Shown here: positions 1 to 13,022 of the stretch, piece by piece | Position numbering within the stretch: position 1 is the stretch's first letter | How the letters are laid out: each line of letters begins with the position of its first letter | Assembly (NCBI GenBank): GCA_051530055.1 | Contig: CM121342.1 | Coordinates: 7,564,001-7,628,000 of the forward strand | Direction: 5' to 3' | DNA length: 64,000 bases | Source: Neoechinorhynchus agilis | Taxonomy: Eukaryota > Acanthocephala | The notes under the pieces: generated by a model | The model's input: the letters and a program-made list of their open reading frames with translations, nothing else | Databases searched by the model: none | Told to the model about the DNA's origin: nothing | Made by a program: the position numbers and the translations under genes

Positions 1-1340
1 TGAAGATCTAAACGATAATTCTAATCAGATCGACATCTGTATTATTGCCAAAAAATACTTTCAAATCTTAGTTGAAAATTGCAATAAAAATCAGTAATTA
101 AGAGAAATTCACAGAAATTTCGCAACGTCGTTTATTTCCTTAGGTAAACTAAGTATTTTACGGTGTCGAATGCAACCAATTTGTCCAGTGGATTCGCATG
201 AATAGCGGCCATATTGACTTTTCAAAACCATGATGTTTTATGGGGTATGGCATTAATGTAATCAATGGATTTGTTGGAACAAATTGAGATGGTTGGATTC
301 AATTGTATGTGTGTTTGCTTTGAGCTAGTTCATTGCCAGTTTAGGTTCGGCCAGCCCCAGAAGCGTTCTTCAAGTTATCTGTGTGTGTGTAGCGGCTGCG
401 TACTTTTGTGGTTTGTAAATGGGAGCACATTAAAGCCATTTATTGGTGGCAAGATAGCAATAAAATGCGGGAGCGTGTTATGCACTGGCTGAGTTCATCG
501 CACATAAAGCGAGTTTTATTGCCCATTTGTTTGCAAGCATGTAGATCCTCCGACTCTCTTCACAATTGCATACTGCGATGACCAAATGTCGTGACTAAGT
601 TGGACTTCTGATCAAGCATGAGATGTCACACCGATTCGACCAAGAGGTTTCTAGATATGCCGCGATCTTTATCTTATTTTATTGGTTTGTTATCTCATTG
701 GATGATGGAATTTACTCGAACCGCGTGATTTTTTTCTCAAATAAAATACAATTTGTAAAAATGGCGCGAGAGTGTGTTTTATGAAAAATAGCGGCCGTAA
801 CAAGAAGATAAATTTCAAGAAAAAAACATACGGACGTTAAACAGGGTTAAATGTAGTGCCTATTTCAGTTCTATGAGATGCTCTTTCTCCCATCCCCTTA
901 AGGAATAGCAAAGCAGATGTTTTACAGCTCCCCAAGCTCCCATTTTCAAGCCATTAATTACTGCTGCTGATGCTGACGGTGCAGGCGGAATGTGATTGGC
1001 TGATTCAGAGTTTGCACTGGTTGGGAAGAAGAAGGTGCATGCTGCGCCACTTCTTCGCTATTGGTGTCATCGTGTGGCGGCGCACATGCTTTGTTCCTTT
1101 CCCACCCTATAAGTTGCTCTTTGTGGCACTAGAAACGCAAAGAATATATCAGCCATTCGGCTGGCAAGAATCAACATTACATTTTTAAAGATCGAGCTTT
1201 TACTCATTGCCAAGGAACCGATAGACCTAGTTCGGAACTGTGTCCCATCATCATCCCCACTTCTTTTATCATAGCCAGCACCCCGCCGAATTATAATCCT
1301 TCCTTTAACGCACACACACATCATTATTTCCAGCCAACTG
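1..1340. other. Intergenic DNA upstream of the Hox gene
   Basis: No convincing gene is visible. Short open frames here have ordinary AT-rich composition, no recognisable domain and no supporting neighbours. The stretch presumably holds regulatory DNA of the Hox gene, but I cannot point to a specific enhancer. Confidence 0.5.
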
Positions 1341-1363
1341 ATCGTGCACAATTCGGGCCAAAA

Positions 1364-1373
1364 TTATATAAAA
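1364..1373 (+). promoter_or_regulatory. TATA box of the Hox gene
   Basis: The string TATATAAAAC lies about 70 bases before the Hox start codon, with no ATG between it and the start. Spacing would put transcription initiation near 1395-1400, giving a short leader. Seen directly; the function is inferred. Confidence 0.5.
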
Positions 1374-1440
1374 CTCATAACGGACGATAAATAAAGGCCT
1401 ATCAATTGCCATCAGCTACTAAATAAAGCGGCAAAGAAAT

Positions 1441-2614
<1,174 letters not shown>

Positions 2615-2666
2615 TCGCGCATAAATCCCAACCGAAAAATCGAGAGCGAGAGTGATTTTGATTTGT

Positions 2667-2672
2667 AATAAA
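2667..2672 (+). terminator. Poly(A) signal of the Hox gene
   Basis: AATAAA lies 53 bases after the Hox stop codon. It implies a very short 3' UTR, in keeping with a compact genome. Confidence 0.55.
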
Positions 2673-2679
2673 AAGCGGA

Positions 2680-4140
2680 TTTTATTTTAATATTTTGAGT
2701 TTTGATTTTTAAAAGTAAATATTTGTATTTAAGAACAGCCAAATCGTAAAATCTTCGACGGCACACTTCAAAGTGTATTTGAGATTATAAACATTTCGCT
2801 ATCGTTAAAGTCACAGCAAGGTGACCTTTGCGTTGGAGACAATAATGGCAGTAAATAACCATATAAATTTCTATCTTTTAAAAGCATCAAAAATAACTTA
2901 CTTAATCAGATTTAGGCGATCATTATCGTCCTCGATTCTAGCCAATCATTTTAAAGGAAGAAAAAAATTATAAAATAATGATTTTGCTTTCAATTAATGA
3001 TATATTAATTAGTCGTTGGATACAGAGACTTCTATAAATTGTTATACTTCATATCAATTTAACGCATAATTAGTTTTTCTGAAATGTTCGATTTTATGTT
3101 AAAATCCTATTGCTTTGTCTAAAATTGTGAACTGCGTTTCGCTGTCGTAAAAAATTTGTCATGATTTTAAAGTCAATCAGGAAGTCTTTTAAATGTTGAA
3201 AGTCCTGCGAATTTTTCCTTCGTAATAATCGAACATTTTTAACATTAGTCGCCGTTAAACTTACATTATTCGTTCTATCAAAACACTTAAATGTAGATGC
3301 CGCAAAAATCAAGTTTTGGGAATTTAAAAATTAGAGGTTGCAAACTAGGCTCCTGATTTTAAATTGTTGACGTTCAGGACACCGCCACTTTTATTTGTTA
3401 GGATTGCAAAAACATCCGAGCGATGAGATGCGGAAAAAATTATTGTCTGCACTAGCACCCTAAATATAAAAATAAATTCGTTTCGTATTTTAATCAAGGA
3501 TATTTCAAATAAAATTCATTTTTTTGTTCACAAATTCCTCCTTTTCGTCCAATTCTGCAACTGTTGTCATTATTGTTCGGCAGCTTCCTTGATGGTCGCG
3601 ACATTGCCGCGCTGATTCGCTGCATCAGGAGACAAAAATATTGATAATGCGTTAGTCAACATTGAGCGAAGGACATAGATTTAATCGCAATTTTCACAGC
3701 AACTTTTTATAACTATATATTAAAATGTTTTCGAAATTATTCAGAATACTAAATGGTTGTAATAATTATAAATCTCTGTTTCCTCACCAGTATACAATTG
3801 CAGTATTCAAACGGAAAAATTAAATCGACTAGATTTGTTATACCTTCGATCTTAAAACACCGTGTCAAATGGGCACACTAATTATTGATAAAATGTATCG
3901 ATATTTTCCGATTTGTTCTCCTTTTTCTAAAGCGTGGTTACTCGTTTGTCGCGACATGAAAGCGGAAAATGTGCTTAACGGTACTCATATTTTAAAATAT
4001 CGTTTCGTACAAAACACAGAGTGTCTAGAGTTGAGCAACCCACTGTGTTTGACAGCCACTGTGTCGCTATTTTTGTCTTGTTCTTTTTGTCAGTAGGTTT
4101 CGGTCCAAATTTTTGTCAGTCACACAGTGGGTCTACGCAA
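2680..4140. other. Intergenic DNA
   Basis: AT-rich with no supported gene. Several short open frames exist on both strands but none has domain content or splice context. It separates the Hox gene from the next transcription unit. Confidence 0.5.
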
Positions 4141-4146
4141 AGCACA

Positions 4147-4153
4147 TTTAAAA
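4147..4153 (+). promoter_or_regulatory. Possible TATA-like element
   Basis: TTTAAAA about 115 bases upstream of the ATG at 4267. Two ACACAGTGGG-like words lie just before it (near 4040 and 4123). This is suggestive of a core promoter only. Confidence 0.25.
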
Positions 4154-4266
4154 GCAGACTGGCACCCGCTGAAAATCACCAAAGCGAAATTCATCCAGTC
4201 GCTTCACATGCCTATCAATCAGTCATTCACAGCTATTCGTCATCCTTGACGAACTTGTAGAAGTCA

Positions 4267-6401
4267 ATGCTACCAGACAATAGTTCGTTTCATATTTCAA
4301 CGAATGCTCACCGAAACAGCAGCTCGATCGACAATTCTGTTAGTTTCAGCAGACGACAGCCGCCCAATAGTAACCGAAGGAAAAGATACGGAACCTGGAC
4401 AAGCATTCTGATCAACACTTGCTCAACAATACGTGATAAAAGCAAATATAGTTTTAATTCCCTGCTTAATTCGCTCTCATCTTTAAACCTTGATCGAATG
4501 ACAGCGACTGATAAGGTTGAAGATGCTTCCAAGGATATTGTTGGTCCAAGTGCTCCACCCCCGCCACCTAATGTCAAAGGTCGATCGTCATCGCTTCAAG
4601 CTGTGAACAGTGAAACGGACAAAACTTTCACATTCGATGAGCTTTTAAACAAGGCTCAGGGAATTCTCGATGACTATATCAAGTCAACCGACCTCACCAT
4701 TTCAAATGCTGCCTCTGACAGGTTCATAGATGACTTGGACGCTCTTGTAAAAGTCGCTAGAGGAAACCGGGACTCTTTAACGAACAGAAAAAGCTGCCAA
4801 GCTGAACGTGATATGTATATCAGAAGACTTAAACAAATGATAGACAACAATCCAATCGCTGCTTTATCGGAAAATGATTTCAATGAGAGTAAGAACGTGT
4901 ATTGCCAAGTAGTATTAGGCAAGGGCGGAGATTTTGGTGCTTTTGAAATTTTCGATACTCTTTAGAAGGTGAATAATTTTATAAGCATTTTCCCACTAAA
5001 TGAAAAAAATGCTATTAAAGACAAAATGTAGCTTAAAGTATCAAAATGCGACCTAAATGATAATATTATCAAAATATGATAGATGGATTGAAGTTTGTCC
5101 CTATTTTGTAGGGTGTAAACGATAAGTTGAAACGAATATTTTCGAACTTTATATTATCATGGACAATGTGTTAAATAAGTTAAATCTTAAATTTTCCATT
5201 TCTTTTTTTTCACAAGTTCTCGCCGAAATTTCCTCCTATAAACAGCAGCAACGACGGAATTAATGACTGTGGAATTGAAAAGACGGTACTGATCGAAGCA
5301 TCAGCGCCGCCTATGTTTGTTGGTAAAGGCGCTCAATCAGCTAAATCATCGACAAAGGAACTCACACTAATATCGCCTCTATTAACAAACGAAAACCATC
5401 ACGCAAAAATGTTCAATCAACAACCAATATACTGTGATAGGGTATATCCTCAAGTGAACGAGATAGCGATTGACTCGTCTCAATTCATAGTCCGTACATT
5501 TGACAATAATAATCAAGCTCAGGCTAATCCAATCATTTCTCAGGATTTAGGTGCAGCCCTGACTTCGTTTATAACACCAACGGTTGTCGTTTGTCTTGAT
5601 CGATTCACCACTAGTAGCTATGTAGTTCCGGACAATCTGACAGAAAAGTTTTATGTTGTCTTTGGTATGAACCAAATAAGCACAATTAAAGCATACGATA
5701 TAAGTGGGAATGATTTAGGAGAAATGTCTCCGGGTTTAGATTTTAGTTGGGAACAAAACAATGCGTATAGGATTCACACAATCGGGCAAGGAATTTCAAT
5801 TCAATGCAAAGAAGACAGCAAGGATAACCGAGATGTGATTGATGAACGTTGTATGGTTGTAAATGAAATCAAAGGGTACCATTTAACTGATGGTTACTAT
5901 GCACTTAAGCAACGGCTTTTGTTCTTTGACCTAGAAACGGGTTCATTAAAAGCGAATACTAAGCGGCTTACTGAAGTTATAAATCCATTAGAATCGGTTC
6001 ATATCGATTCCGATGGTCAAATATACGTCTTCGATACGCTAACTTTAATGAGCATGAACAAGTGGGCTAAGAAGGTAGACCGAGTGCGTTCAATATCCGT
6101 AGGAACTTCTTTCATCGCCTGTATTTTTGATCGACAGGTCATTATATGCGATAAGGATGGTCATCAAAAGTTCAGTTGGATCGTTCAACGGTTATCCAAT
6201 AATACCACCAATGCACATGGGCGTTATATGTCATCTATTGGATCGAATGTCAAGCCTGTTTGTCTTAAAGTTTACGACGATCGAATATTTGTCATGTGCT
6301 GGCTTTCAGATAATTACCCAGCCAATAATATATTAATTGAGTTTGACAAAGAAGGTAATCCAATGCTGCAAGCATTCTCAAATTTTTTGGAGAATAAGTG
6401 A
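4267..6401 (+). CDS. Unrecognised two-exon protein, beta-rich C-terminal half
   Basis: I do not recognise this family. Exon 1 runs from the ATG at 4267 to about 4908 (donor CAA|GTAGTA is my choice). Exon 2 starts at 5217 after a pyrimidine-rich ...TTTCACAAG acceptor and ends with TGA at 6401, giving about 608 residues in one frame. The N-terminal third is basic and Ser-rich, then has a Pro stretch (APPPPPP-like, near residue 98) and a helical segment with FDELLNKAQ. The C-terminal ~350 residues are dense in hydrophobic/aromatic strands (VVVCLDRF, FYVVFGM, LLFFDLETG, IYVFDTLT, FIACIFD, IFVMCWL), suggesting a beta-propeller. No signal peptide or membrane segment is evident. A degenerate copy of its last ~310 bases lies at 15655-15967. 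The donor position is uncertain. Confidence 0.7.
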
Positions 6402-6662
6402 CTTTCTAAGGAATTCGTAATTGAAAAATTCTAAAGATTTTATTTACTTCAATCATACACTGGCGGCAAATACTGTTTGAACATCTAAACTAATTTTCAA
6501 GATAAAAAACAGTCGCGACCCTCAGCACAATTTTTGATTTGTAATGTGCGATTCGTTCAACTATTGTAAAAATTAGAAATTTAAATATTTCTGTGCCAAT
6601 GCTAACCGATTTTTCTGGACCTGCTTACAAAAAATTGATCACCTGAACATTTTTTGGCTTTT

Positions 6663-7114
6663 AAAAACTGAGAATACTTGTATTACGCGAGTTTTATCTT
6701 CCCAATCGCATTTACGTGAACAATCACGGTGAATACGAATTCGATTGTGGTCTTTCCCAAACATCCGTTTCAACACGACCTCTATTCCAGCCTTGGGTCG
6801 CAGCTCCACTTCAGCAACCGATCCACACGCACTTTCAAACTCCTCAAATATGGAATTGTTGGCCAGACACATTTAACTGCGGTGTGATTGGAGGAGCAAA
6901 TGACTTTGGATCGCAATTTAGTTCATCTCAAATCTCAGTAACCCCATTAGACCAAAATGTTCACAGCGGACAGATTCAAAGTAACCAGGATTCAACATGG
7001 TTTCACGCTACGTGGTTAACAATAACCAACAACAGAAATGCGATCATATCTAATATAGTTCCAGAAAATCCTGGAGCGCCAAGTAAAAAGATTATCGTGG
7101 TACCAATACCATAA
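6663..7114 (+). CDS. Unrecognised open frame, possibly a terminal exon
   Basis: An open frame of about 150 codons ending in TAA at 7114, with no good ATG at its beginning (the first start-like codon is GTG at 6716). It therefore reads more like a downstream exon than a whole gene. The product is rich in Q, N, P, W and F (FQPWVAAPLQQPIH), consistent with a low-complexity or secreted tail. It lies between two real genes on the same strand and could be an alternative 3' exon of the gene at 4.3-6.4 kb. No family recognised. Confidence 0.35.
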
Positions 7115-7756
7115 AATTTAGAGATCTCAATTGTATATCTTCTTTCAATGCGCGAAAAATAACTGCAGATCCTTTGTATTGCGATATTAAAGCGAGTTTC
7201 GAGTAAATTCGGATTTTATTTATAAAATCGCGAGAAAACGTGTTCTGAAACACAAAATATTAGAAAAACCTTTTAGACTGAACAATTATATAATAACATT
7301 CAGGAATATTTTTTGATTGATATAAACGAAAAATAATTGCTTTTAAAGGTTGTTGTACAGATTAGAACCGAAAAACTAGAATATTCTATAAAATTCTTGT
7401 CCAGGAATATTTTTGATTTAATTTGTCGCAGACTGAAAAAGAAATCGATTATTTTCACCTTTTTAAATGTCAGAACTTGGGCAAACCCAGCCGAATTAAT
7501 GATATCATTTTTAATTATTATTCATCTACGCTTCGGATTGAAAGGTTCACATAACCGTATTCATAGCCGAAAAATGTCATTCTGGTCAATTAGAAGTCGC
7601 TAAAGTTACCGAGATAGAAGAGAAATTTGGCGGGAGAAAGAGCGTTGTATTGCTCTTATACTCATTCTTTAAAGATCTCACGCATATTTTTACTCATGCA
7701 AATGTATAAATGTACACGAGTTGTCTCCATTTTTTCGTCGTCGTTTTTTAAAGGCA

Positions 7757-9685
7757 ATGTTTAAAGTGTTTCATTTAAATATTCTGTTGTTAGTCATTCA
7801 ACTAAATCTTAATTCAATGGAACCGAGTGGAAGAGAACCGAAGTGCGAGCTAACGCACTGTCAACCGATCTCAGGCTTTGGAATACGATGTTACGAAAAT
7901 GATGATGTTGGGAGAGTGGAATCGATTACTAATTTACTACGATCGGCTCAACGCAACCACGAAAAGTTTGAATTTAATAATGTCGATCTTAAAGATATTC
8001 CTGAAAATTTTGCTTCGTTCTTTCCCCAAGTCGTTAAAGTAACTTTCTCTCATGAATCGGAAAATTCATACAAATCGCCAGTACTGAGCAGTTCTTTACT
8101 TTATAAACTCAGAGATGTAAAACAGTTGGATATTGCGAGAGCTGGAATTGTTAAGATTCAAGAAGACGCTTTTGAAGAATTTAAGAGACTTGTTCGATTA
8201 AGTTTGAGTTTCAACAACATATCAGTTATTCCCGCCCAATTCCCACAGCAATTGCCGTTATTGAGGATACTTCGTTTATCGAACAATATTCTCACAAGTG
8301 AAAGTATAAACGTTATTAGCAGACTAAGATACCTAAAAGTATTGGATTTAAGTTATAATTTGATTGAACATTTATCTGCACAGGACTACAGCTCTTTTTA
8401 CAATCTTGAGGAATTGTACATAGTTGGTAATCCAATAAAATCCGTAGACAAAATGGAATCGTTTAAAAATCTTCGTTATCTCCATATTACCTATCTTGCA
8501 AATGTCACCGATTTATTAAGAAATAAAGACCAATATTCAAGATTATATGAATTTATTGTCACTGATGGATCGGCTACAGCGTTTGACACTAACTTGTTAG
8601 CTGCAGCACCTCGACTTGAAAATCTCGAGATAACGAGAAATCAATTGAAATCGATTCCACCTGGAAACTTACAAACAAAGGAAAATATAAAGAAATTTTC
8701 ACTAACGTTTAATCAAATAAAATTCATCGACGAAAATGATTTCGATTACTGGACAAGTCTTACAATACTACATCTTCAAGATAATAAAATTAAAGGTTTC
8801 CACAAAAACGCATTTTCAAAGTTAACCAACTTAAGAGATATATTTCTTGATCATAATCTAATAACAACGATCAACTCGGACAGTTTAAGGAATAATCGTC
8901 TACTGGAAATCTTCTCGATTAGTTACAACCAATTAAATTATGTCAATCGCAATCTTTTCCGGAATACAAGAAAACTGGGATATATCGACTTGTCCGAAAA
9001 TCGAATTCGAGATTTGATTGCAAGAAATTCTCCCATGTATTTCATTCCATCGGTCATTTTACGAGGAAATAACATATCAACAATAACCTTTAATAGGACA
9101 AACACTTACTTGGCTCTCGCGTACTTCGGTCTTCGCTCGGAATTCGTCCCGCAGTCAATTTTAACCGCCTTGAAAATCGATGGTCCAAGAGCTACGCGGG
9201 GTATCTCGCTAAAAAACCAAAACCTGACAAAGGTGAGAGAAATCAAGGTGTGGCTACCAATCAATACTTTAACTTCTCTGGACTTGAGCAATAATCAAAT
9301 AACAATGCTTGCTCCTTCCGATTTTTCAGGTTTATCCAATCTTAAATATTTGAGTCTCCAATCAAATATAATAACCGATATAAAGTCAAAAGCATTTGAA
9401 GCTGCTAGCCTTTTGGAGGCTATCGATCTCAGTCAAAACGATCTCAGTACATTTCCTATTAATGCGTTCGACGGATTGGAATATCTTATATTTTTTAATC
9501 TTGCTGATAACAAACTTAGAAGTATACCAGGAAGCCTTTATGATATCAAAATGCCGAATCTTATTTTCTTGAATGTTTCAAACAATCTAGTCCTAGACTT
9601 TAATATTGATCGCTTCGCAATGATGAGATCGCTTGGAGAGATAGTAGTCGGAGGAATGAAAATTGAAGCCACTTTTAATTACTGA
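7757..9685 (+). CDS. Secreted leucine-rich-repeat protein
   Basis: An intronless 642-residue protein. I chose the ATG at 7757 because the frame upstream has only a TTG, and because this start places a hydrophobic signal peptide (LNILLLVIQLNLNS) at the very N-terminus. An N-terminal Cys cluster (CELTHC...IRC) resembles an LRR N-cap. From about residue 70 to the end the LxxLxLxxNxL pattern recurs roughly 18-20 times (for example LRILRLSNN, LKVLDLSYNLI, LTSLDLSNNQI, LKYLSLQSNII). There is no transmembrane segment or TIR domain at the C-terminus, so it is probably secreted, like short relatives of chaoptin/connectin or other arthropod extracellular LRR proteins. The binding partner is unknown. 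A poly(A) signal follows within 20 bases. Confidence 0.85.
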   Translation: MFKVFHLNILLLVIQLNLNSMEPSGREPKCELTHCQPISGFGIRCYENDDVGRVESITNLLRSAQRNHEKFEFNNVDLKDIPENFASFFPQVVKVTFSHESENSYKSPVLSSSLLYKLRDVKQLDIARAGIVKIQEDAFEEFKRLVRLSLSFNNISVIPAQFPQQLPLLRILRLSNNILTSESINVISRLRYLKVLDLSYNLIEHLSAQDYSSFYNLEELYIVGNPIKSVDKMESFKNLRYLHITYLANVTDLLRNKDQYSRLYEFIVTDGSATAFDTNLLAAAPRLENLEITRNQLKSIPPGNLQTKENIKKFSLTFNQIKFIDENDFDYWTSLTILHLQDNKIKGFHKNAFSKLTNLRDIFLDHNLITTINSDSLRNNRLLEIFSISYNQLNYVNRNLFRNTRKLGYIDLSENRIRDLIARNSPMYFIPSVILRGNNISTITFNRTNTYLALAYFGLRSEFVPQSILTALKIDGPRATRGISLKNQNLTKVREIKVWLPINTLTSLDLSNNQITMLAPSDFSGLSNLKYLSLQSNIITDIKSKAFEAASLLEAIDLSQNDLSTFPINAFDGLEYLIFFNLADNKLRSIPGSLYDIKMPNLIFLNVSNNLVLDFNIDRFAMMRSLGEIVVGGMKIEATFNY

Positions 9686-9701
9686 ATTTTAAGATCCTAT
9701 T

Positions 9702-9707
9702 AATAAA
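9702..9707 (+). terminator. Poly(A) signal of the LRR gene
   Basis: AATAAA 17 bases after the LRR stop codon, again a minimal 3' UTR. Confidence 0.5.
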
Positions 9708-9709
9708 AC

Positions 9710-11270
9710 GCTTTATCGTTAGAAATAAAAAATTAACAATTTCCTCCACTGACCGTTGTATTCTTTAAAAATATTAAAAGAGCACTTTGTTGCTTTTTTT
9801 CTAGTGAATTGTTCGATCTGATTGACCTGAGCTGAATTTATTGTGACAGTCACAATCTGCAAAATCCTGAAGTCATTAGAACCAGTTATTTTGTTTCGAA
9901 GAGAAACAAATCAATGAAAGTACCTGGACTCATTTACACAGGCTTTAAATTCACAAATATCTGTACTAAAAAATTCAGTTTCTTTTAACCACTTATTTCC
10001 TTTACTTCTTTTTTAATTTTTCGATTTTGAGCTTTATTACTTTGCCGAGCAACTAAAATTTTTAAGCGAAAAGATATTTAAGTGCAACTAGTATCATTCA
10101 TGATTCTTAAAAATGCAAAACTTTATGTTCTCATGACTTGACATTCAGTTTTTTTATTCGCTATTGCTTTCGTCCTTGATATTTTGCCTGACCTAAGGAA
10201 ATCATATTTTTAACATCGTAATTGTCTTTTATAACTTATTATAGTAATACGATTAGACAATCACATTTGTTGAACCTTTTACATTATTTTGATCGCTAAG
10301 TTATACTAAAATAACTTACTTATAATTAATGGTCGATGTGATTATAATGAGTCGACGATAAGGGCGATTTTTAAATTTATTTAAGAAATCAGACAAAGCA
10401 TCTTCGATAAAGATTTTAGCACCCTTTTCCTTTTCTTCGACGATGAAATAAATTTTTGTATGGTGATTTATTCGGTACGCTTTTAAAGTAAACATTGACT
10501 AGATGAATTATTGTTAATTTTTGTCGTCTTAGAACACAATACGCTTTAGAAATATATATATGTATATTCTGTGTTTTCGGAACAATATATATTTATTTTT
10601 TTAATACATATACGATAAGTTACGAATCGAAAAAAAGCTATTAGGCAATATTTTGTTGAACAGTTTATTCTTGTGTCAATTTATCGATAAACTTAATTCT
10701 TTAAGAGATAACTGTTTATTTTACTAGCTGAATCTCGACTAAATGTCCTAAAACAGGCATACAGCTTTCTGATAATCACATAAAGATGATAATGTCATTA
10801 ATCAATTAATTTATATGTAATTAGAACTAAACTAGGAGTTAAACTTAAGACTTTTTTCTCTAATTTTGATCGAAGAAAGTTCCACTTTGAAGTAGTTAGC
10901 AAAGGTTAAAAGCATTTAATAAGGTATTCATCAAGAACAATTTACCATTTGCGTGTTATTGAGTATTCAGAATCTCACTAAACATTATATTGCTCAAACA
11001 AATTTATAAGCGAATATTTTATTAAATCTAAATATTGAATACTTCTTATTACTGATGAATGTTGATCGATGTATTTTGCCGAAGCTACCTTAAGGAATTA
11101 TTAGATCTGAATGCATTTTCGCGGAAAATACAATGTTTCTTGCAATGCAGTTTTAATGGAACAGAAAGTTGTTTATGAATTTAGTTAGTCCTTTGATCCG
11201 AAGAGTTATTTTGTATATAATGTAAAAGTGCAGAAAAACAATAGTCTACCAATGCACAGGTTTACCAGTT
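9710..11270. other. Intergenic DNA with an old repeat
   Basis: AT-rich and without a supported gene. The stretch around 10690-10870 resembles 15430-15570 (shared words such as AATGTCATTAAT, TGTAATTAGAA and GGTTAAACTCAAGACTTT-like runs), showing an old partial duplication of this neighbourhood. Confidence 0.45.
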
Positions 11271-12629
11271 TTAATTGTTCATTTGTTCCAAAACTGCATG
11301 AATATCATTCAGCAGTTTCAAATAATCAAATGTTAGATTCCGTTCCATCGCCAATCTTTTAAAATCACTAACAATTTGTTCGGTCGCAAGAGCACAAGTC
11401 GCAAACAACAAGGTTCGTTCGTTGTAGGACAAATTTTGGTTTATAATATTGAAATCGATATAATCGAGGACCTTCTCTGTGACTCTATCTCTAGTCGCCT
11501 GATCGATTGTTGTTAGATCCATTAAACTAATCACTGTTGAAGTATTTTTTCTCTGATTTGCTTCTGTTTTATTCATAGGATCGAGCTCCAAATGATACAA
11601 ATGCTGAATTTTATTGTATTGCGTATTTAAACGGGTTAGGAGATTAGCAAGCATTTCATTGGATTCCGTTTGTTGAATATCCTTAAGTTTCGTACACAAA
11701 GATTTGAGGGTGAATGCTATTAATAAGCTACTTTGTTGTTTTTGAGCAATTTCCAACGACGATTTTTTCAAGTTCCAAAGTTCGTGTAGCACTGCGGCAG
11801 TGCCGGTAAAAGGTTCAGAGAAAACGGGAGTTTGTATATCAGACGATTCGGTTTCCGAAACGGTATCAGTCGACAAACTTTCTGGATTAGTGGATTGTGG
11901 CAATGTTGCATTTGTCAATGGATAAACAGAACCGTTTTCGTTATCAAAAGATACATTTTGATTCGACTTTGCTGATATGCTGTCCGAAATCACGCTTTTT
12001 GAATCAATCTCTAAATGTTCTGTGATAGGTTTTCGAACGTCAAAATCGGGAATTCGACGAGATTGTTCAAAAGGATGAAACCTTCGTTCAAATTCACTCC
12101 TTTCATTTGTTTCGATTTCTTGTTCTTGGACTGTCTGTGTGGCTTTATCGCTAAAAATCCTAATGCGCACCGCCTGACTGCTACTTCTCCATATAGCATT
12201 CGAAATGGATTTAATCAATTGAGAAAACTCATTGAAATTGTCCGGATTGTCTGATAACTTCTCAATACTGTTTAACTTTTCAAAATCTCTTTCTTGGATC
12301 TCGCTGCCCTTAATAACAGTTCGTTCAACCAATTCTTTTTCTTCAATAGCAGGATCTTTTGTCTTATCTAGCTTAAAATTTTCATCCTCTATAGCTTTTA
12401 CGAATTCTGATTCCGCCACGTGAAGATCATTAGGAATTTCTTTTTTGATATCAGAAATTTTTACCGTCTTCAGCCAATTAAATTTTTTCTTCGCGGATGA
12501 TACTGTAATTTCATTTTTATTTAACTGGATATCCTTTGGTATTCTACATGAGGATTTGCAAGAGTAGCATCGTCTAACCCGCGGCTTATCGAAATTAGAC
12601 TGATTCAAATCGCCGATTCGCTTATCCAT
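11271..12629 (-). CDS. Unrecognised 452-residue Ser/Glu-rich protein
   Basis: A single open frame from ATG (12629) to TAA (11271) with no intron. I do not recognise the family. Near the N-terminus is a small Cys motif (RRCYSCKSSC, residues 19-28) that could bind metal. The middle is hydrophilic, Ser/Thr/Glu-rich and probably disordered. The last ~190 residues look helical (LHELWNLKKSSLEIAQKQQ, then LLANLLTRLNTQYNKIQHLY) and may form a helical or coiled-coil domain. It is convergent with the LRR gene upstream and next to the Tudor-bearing duplicated segment. No signal peptide or membrane segment. Confidence 0.65.
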   Translation of the reverse strand: MDKRIGDLNQSNFDKPRVRRCYSCKSSCRIPKDIQLNKNEITVSSAKKKFNWLKTVKISDIKKEIPNDLHVAESEFVKAIEDENFKLDKTKDPAIEEKELVERTVIKGSEIQERDFEKLNSIEKLSDNPDNFNEFSQLIKSISNAIWRSSSQAVRIRIFSDKATQTVQEQEIETNERSEFERRFHPFEQSRRIPDFDVRKPITEHLEIDSKSVISDSISAKSNQNVSFDNENGSVYPLTNATLPQSTNPESLSTDTVSETESSDIQTPVFSEPFTGTAAVLHELWNLKKSSLEIAQKQQSSLLIAFTLKSLCTKLKDIQQTESNEMLANLLTRLNTQYNKIQHLYHLELDPMNKTEANQRKNTSTVISLMDLTTIDQATRDRVTEKVLDYIDFNIINQNLSYNERTLLFATCALATEQIVSDFKRLAMERNLTFDYLKLLNDIHAVLEQMNN

Positions 12630-12634
12630 ATTTG

Positions 12635-13022
12635 CTGATTTATAAAAAGTAAGTATAAATATCTTTTCGTTTCCAAGGCGACACCTAAATTCATGTTTAC
12701 GCCAGTCTCAACTGGGAAAAGGAAATTAGTTACAAATTTGATAAATTTTAACAAAAGACTTTTAACATGTTCTTTATAACAATGACAGAATGCAATTGCA
12801 CTTTAGTACTCGTCGATATGCCGAAAAATACAACGGAAACTTATTGCATAATCGCGAAGAATTTTTACCGCATTTTATTGATGAAAATGTGTTCACAAAT
12901 TAGTAACTGATTTTAAATAAATATTTATGGGTCCAAAAAATTAAACAAAAAGTTCAGTTTGATTCGTAGCACTTTAATGATGTTAAAACAGAAAAACATG
13001 TTTAATATTTTCTAATAGAGAT
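12635..13022. other. Intergenic DNA, upstream of the minus-strand gene
   Basis: AT-rich spacer holding the presumed promoter of the gene at 11.3-12.6 kb. Nothing else recognisable. Confidence 0.4.

Noticed and set aside
970-1351. Open frames on both strands upstream of the Hox gene
   Set aside because: They overlap each other and the Hox promoter, have no domain content and no splice context.
7337-7603. 88-codon plus-strand frame before the LRR gene
   Set aside because: Low-complexity AT-rich translation with no recognisable domain; the first codon is not ATG.
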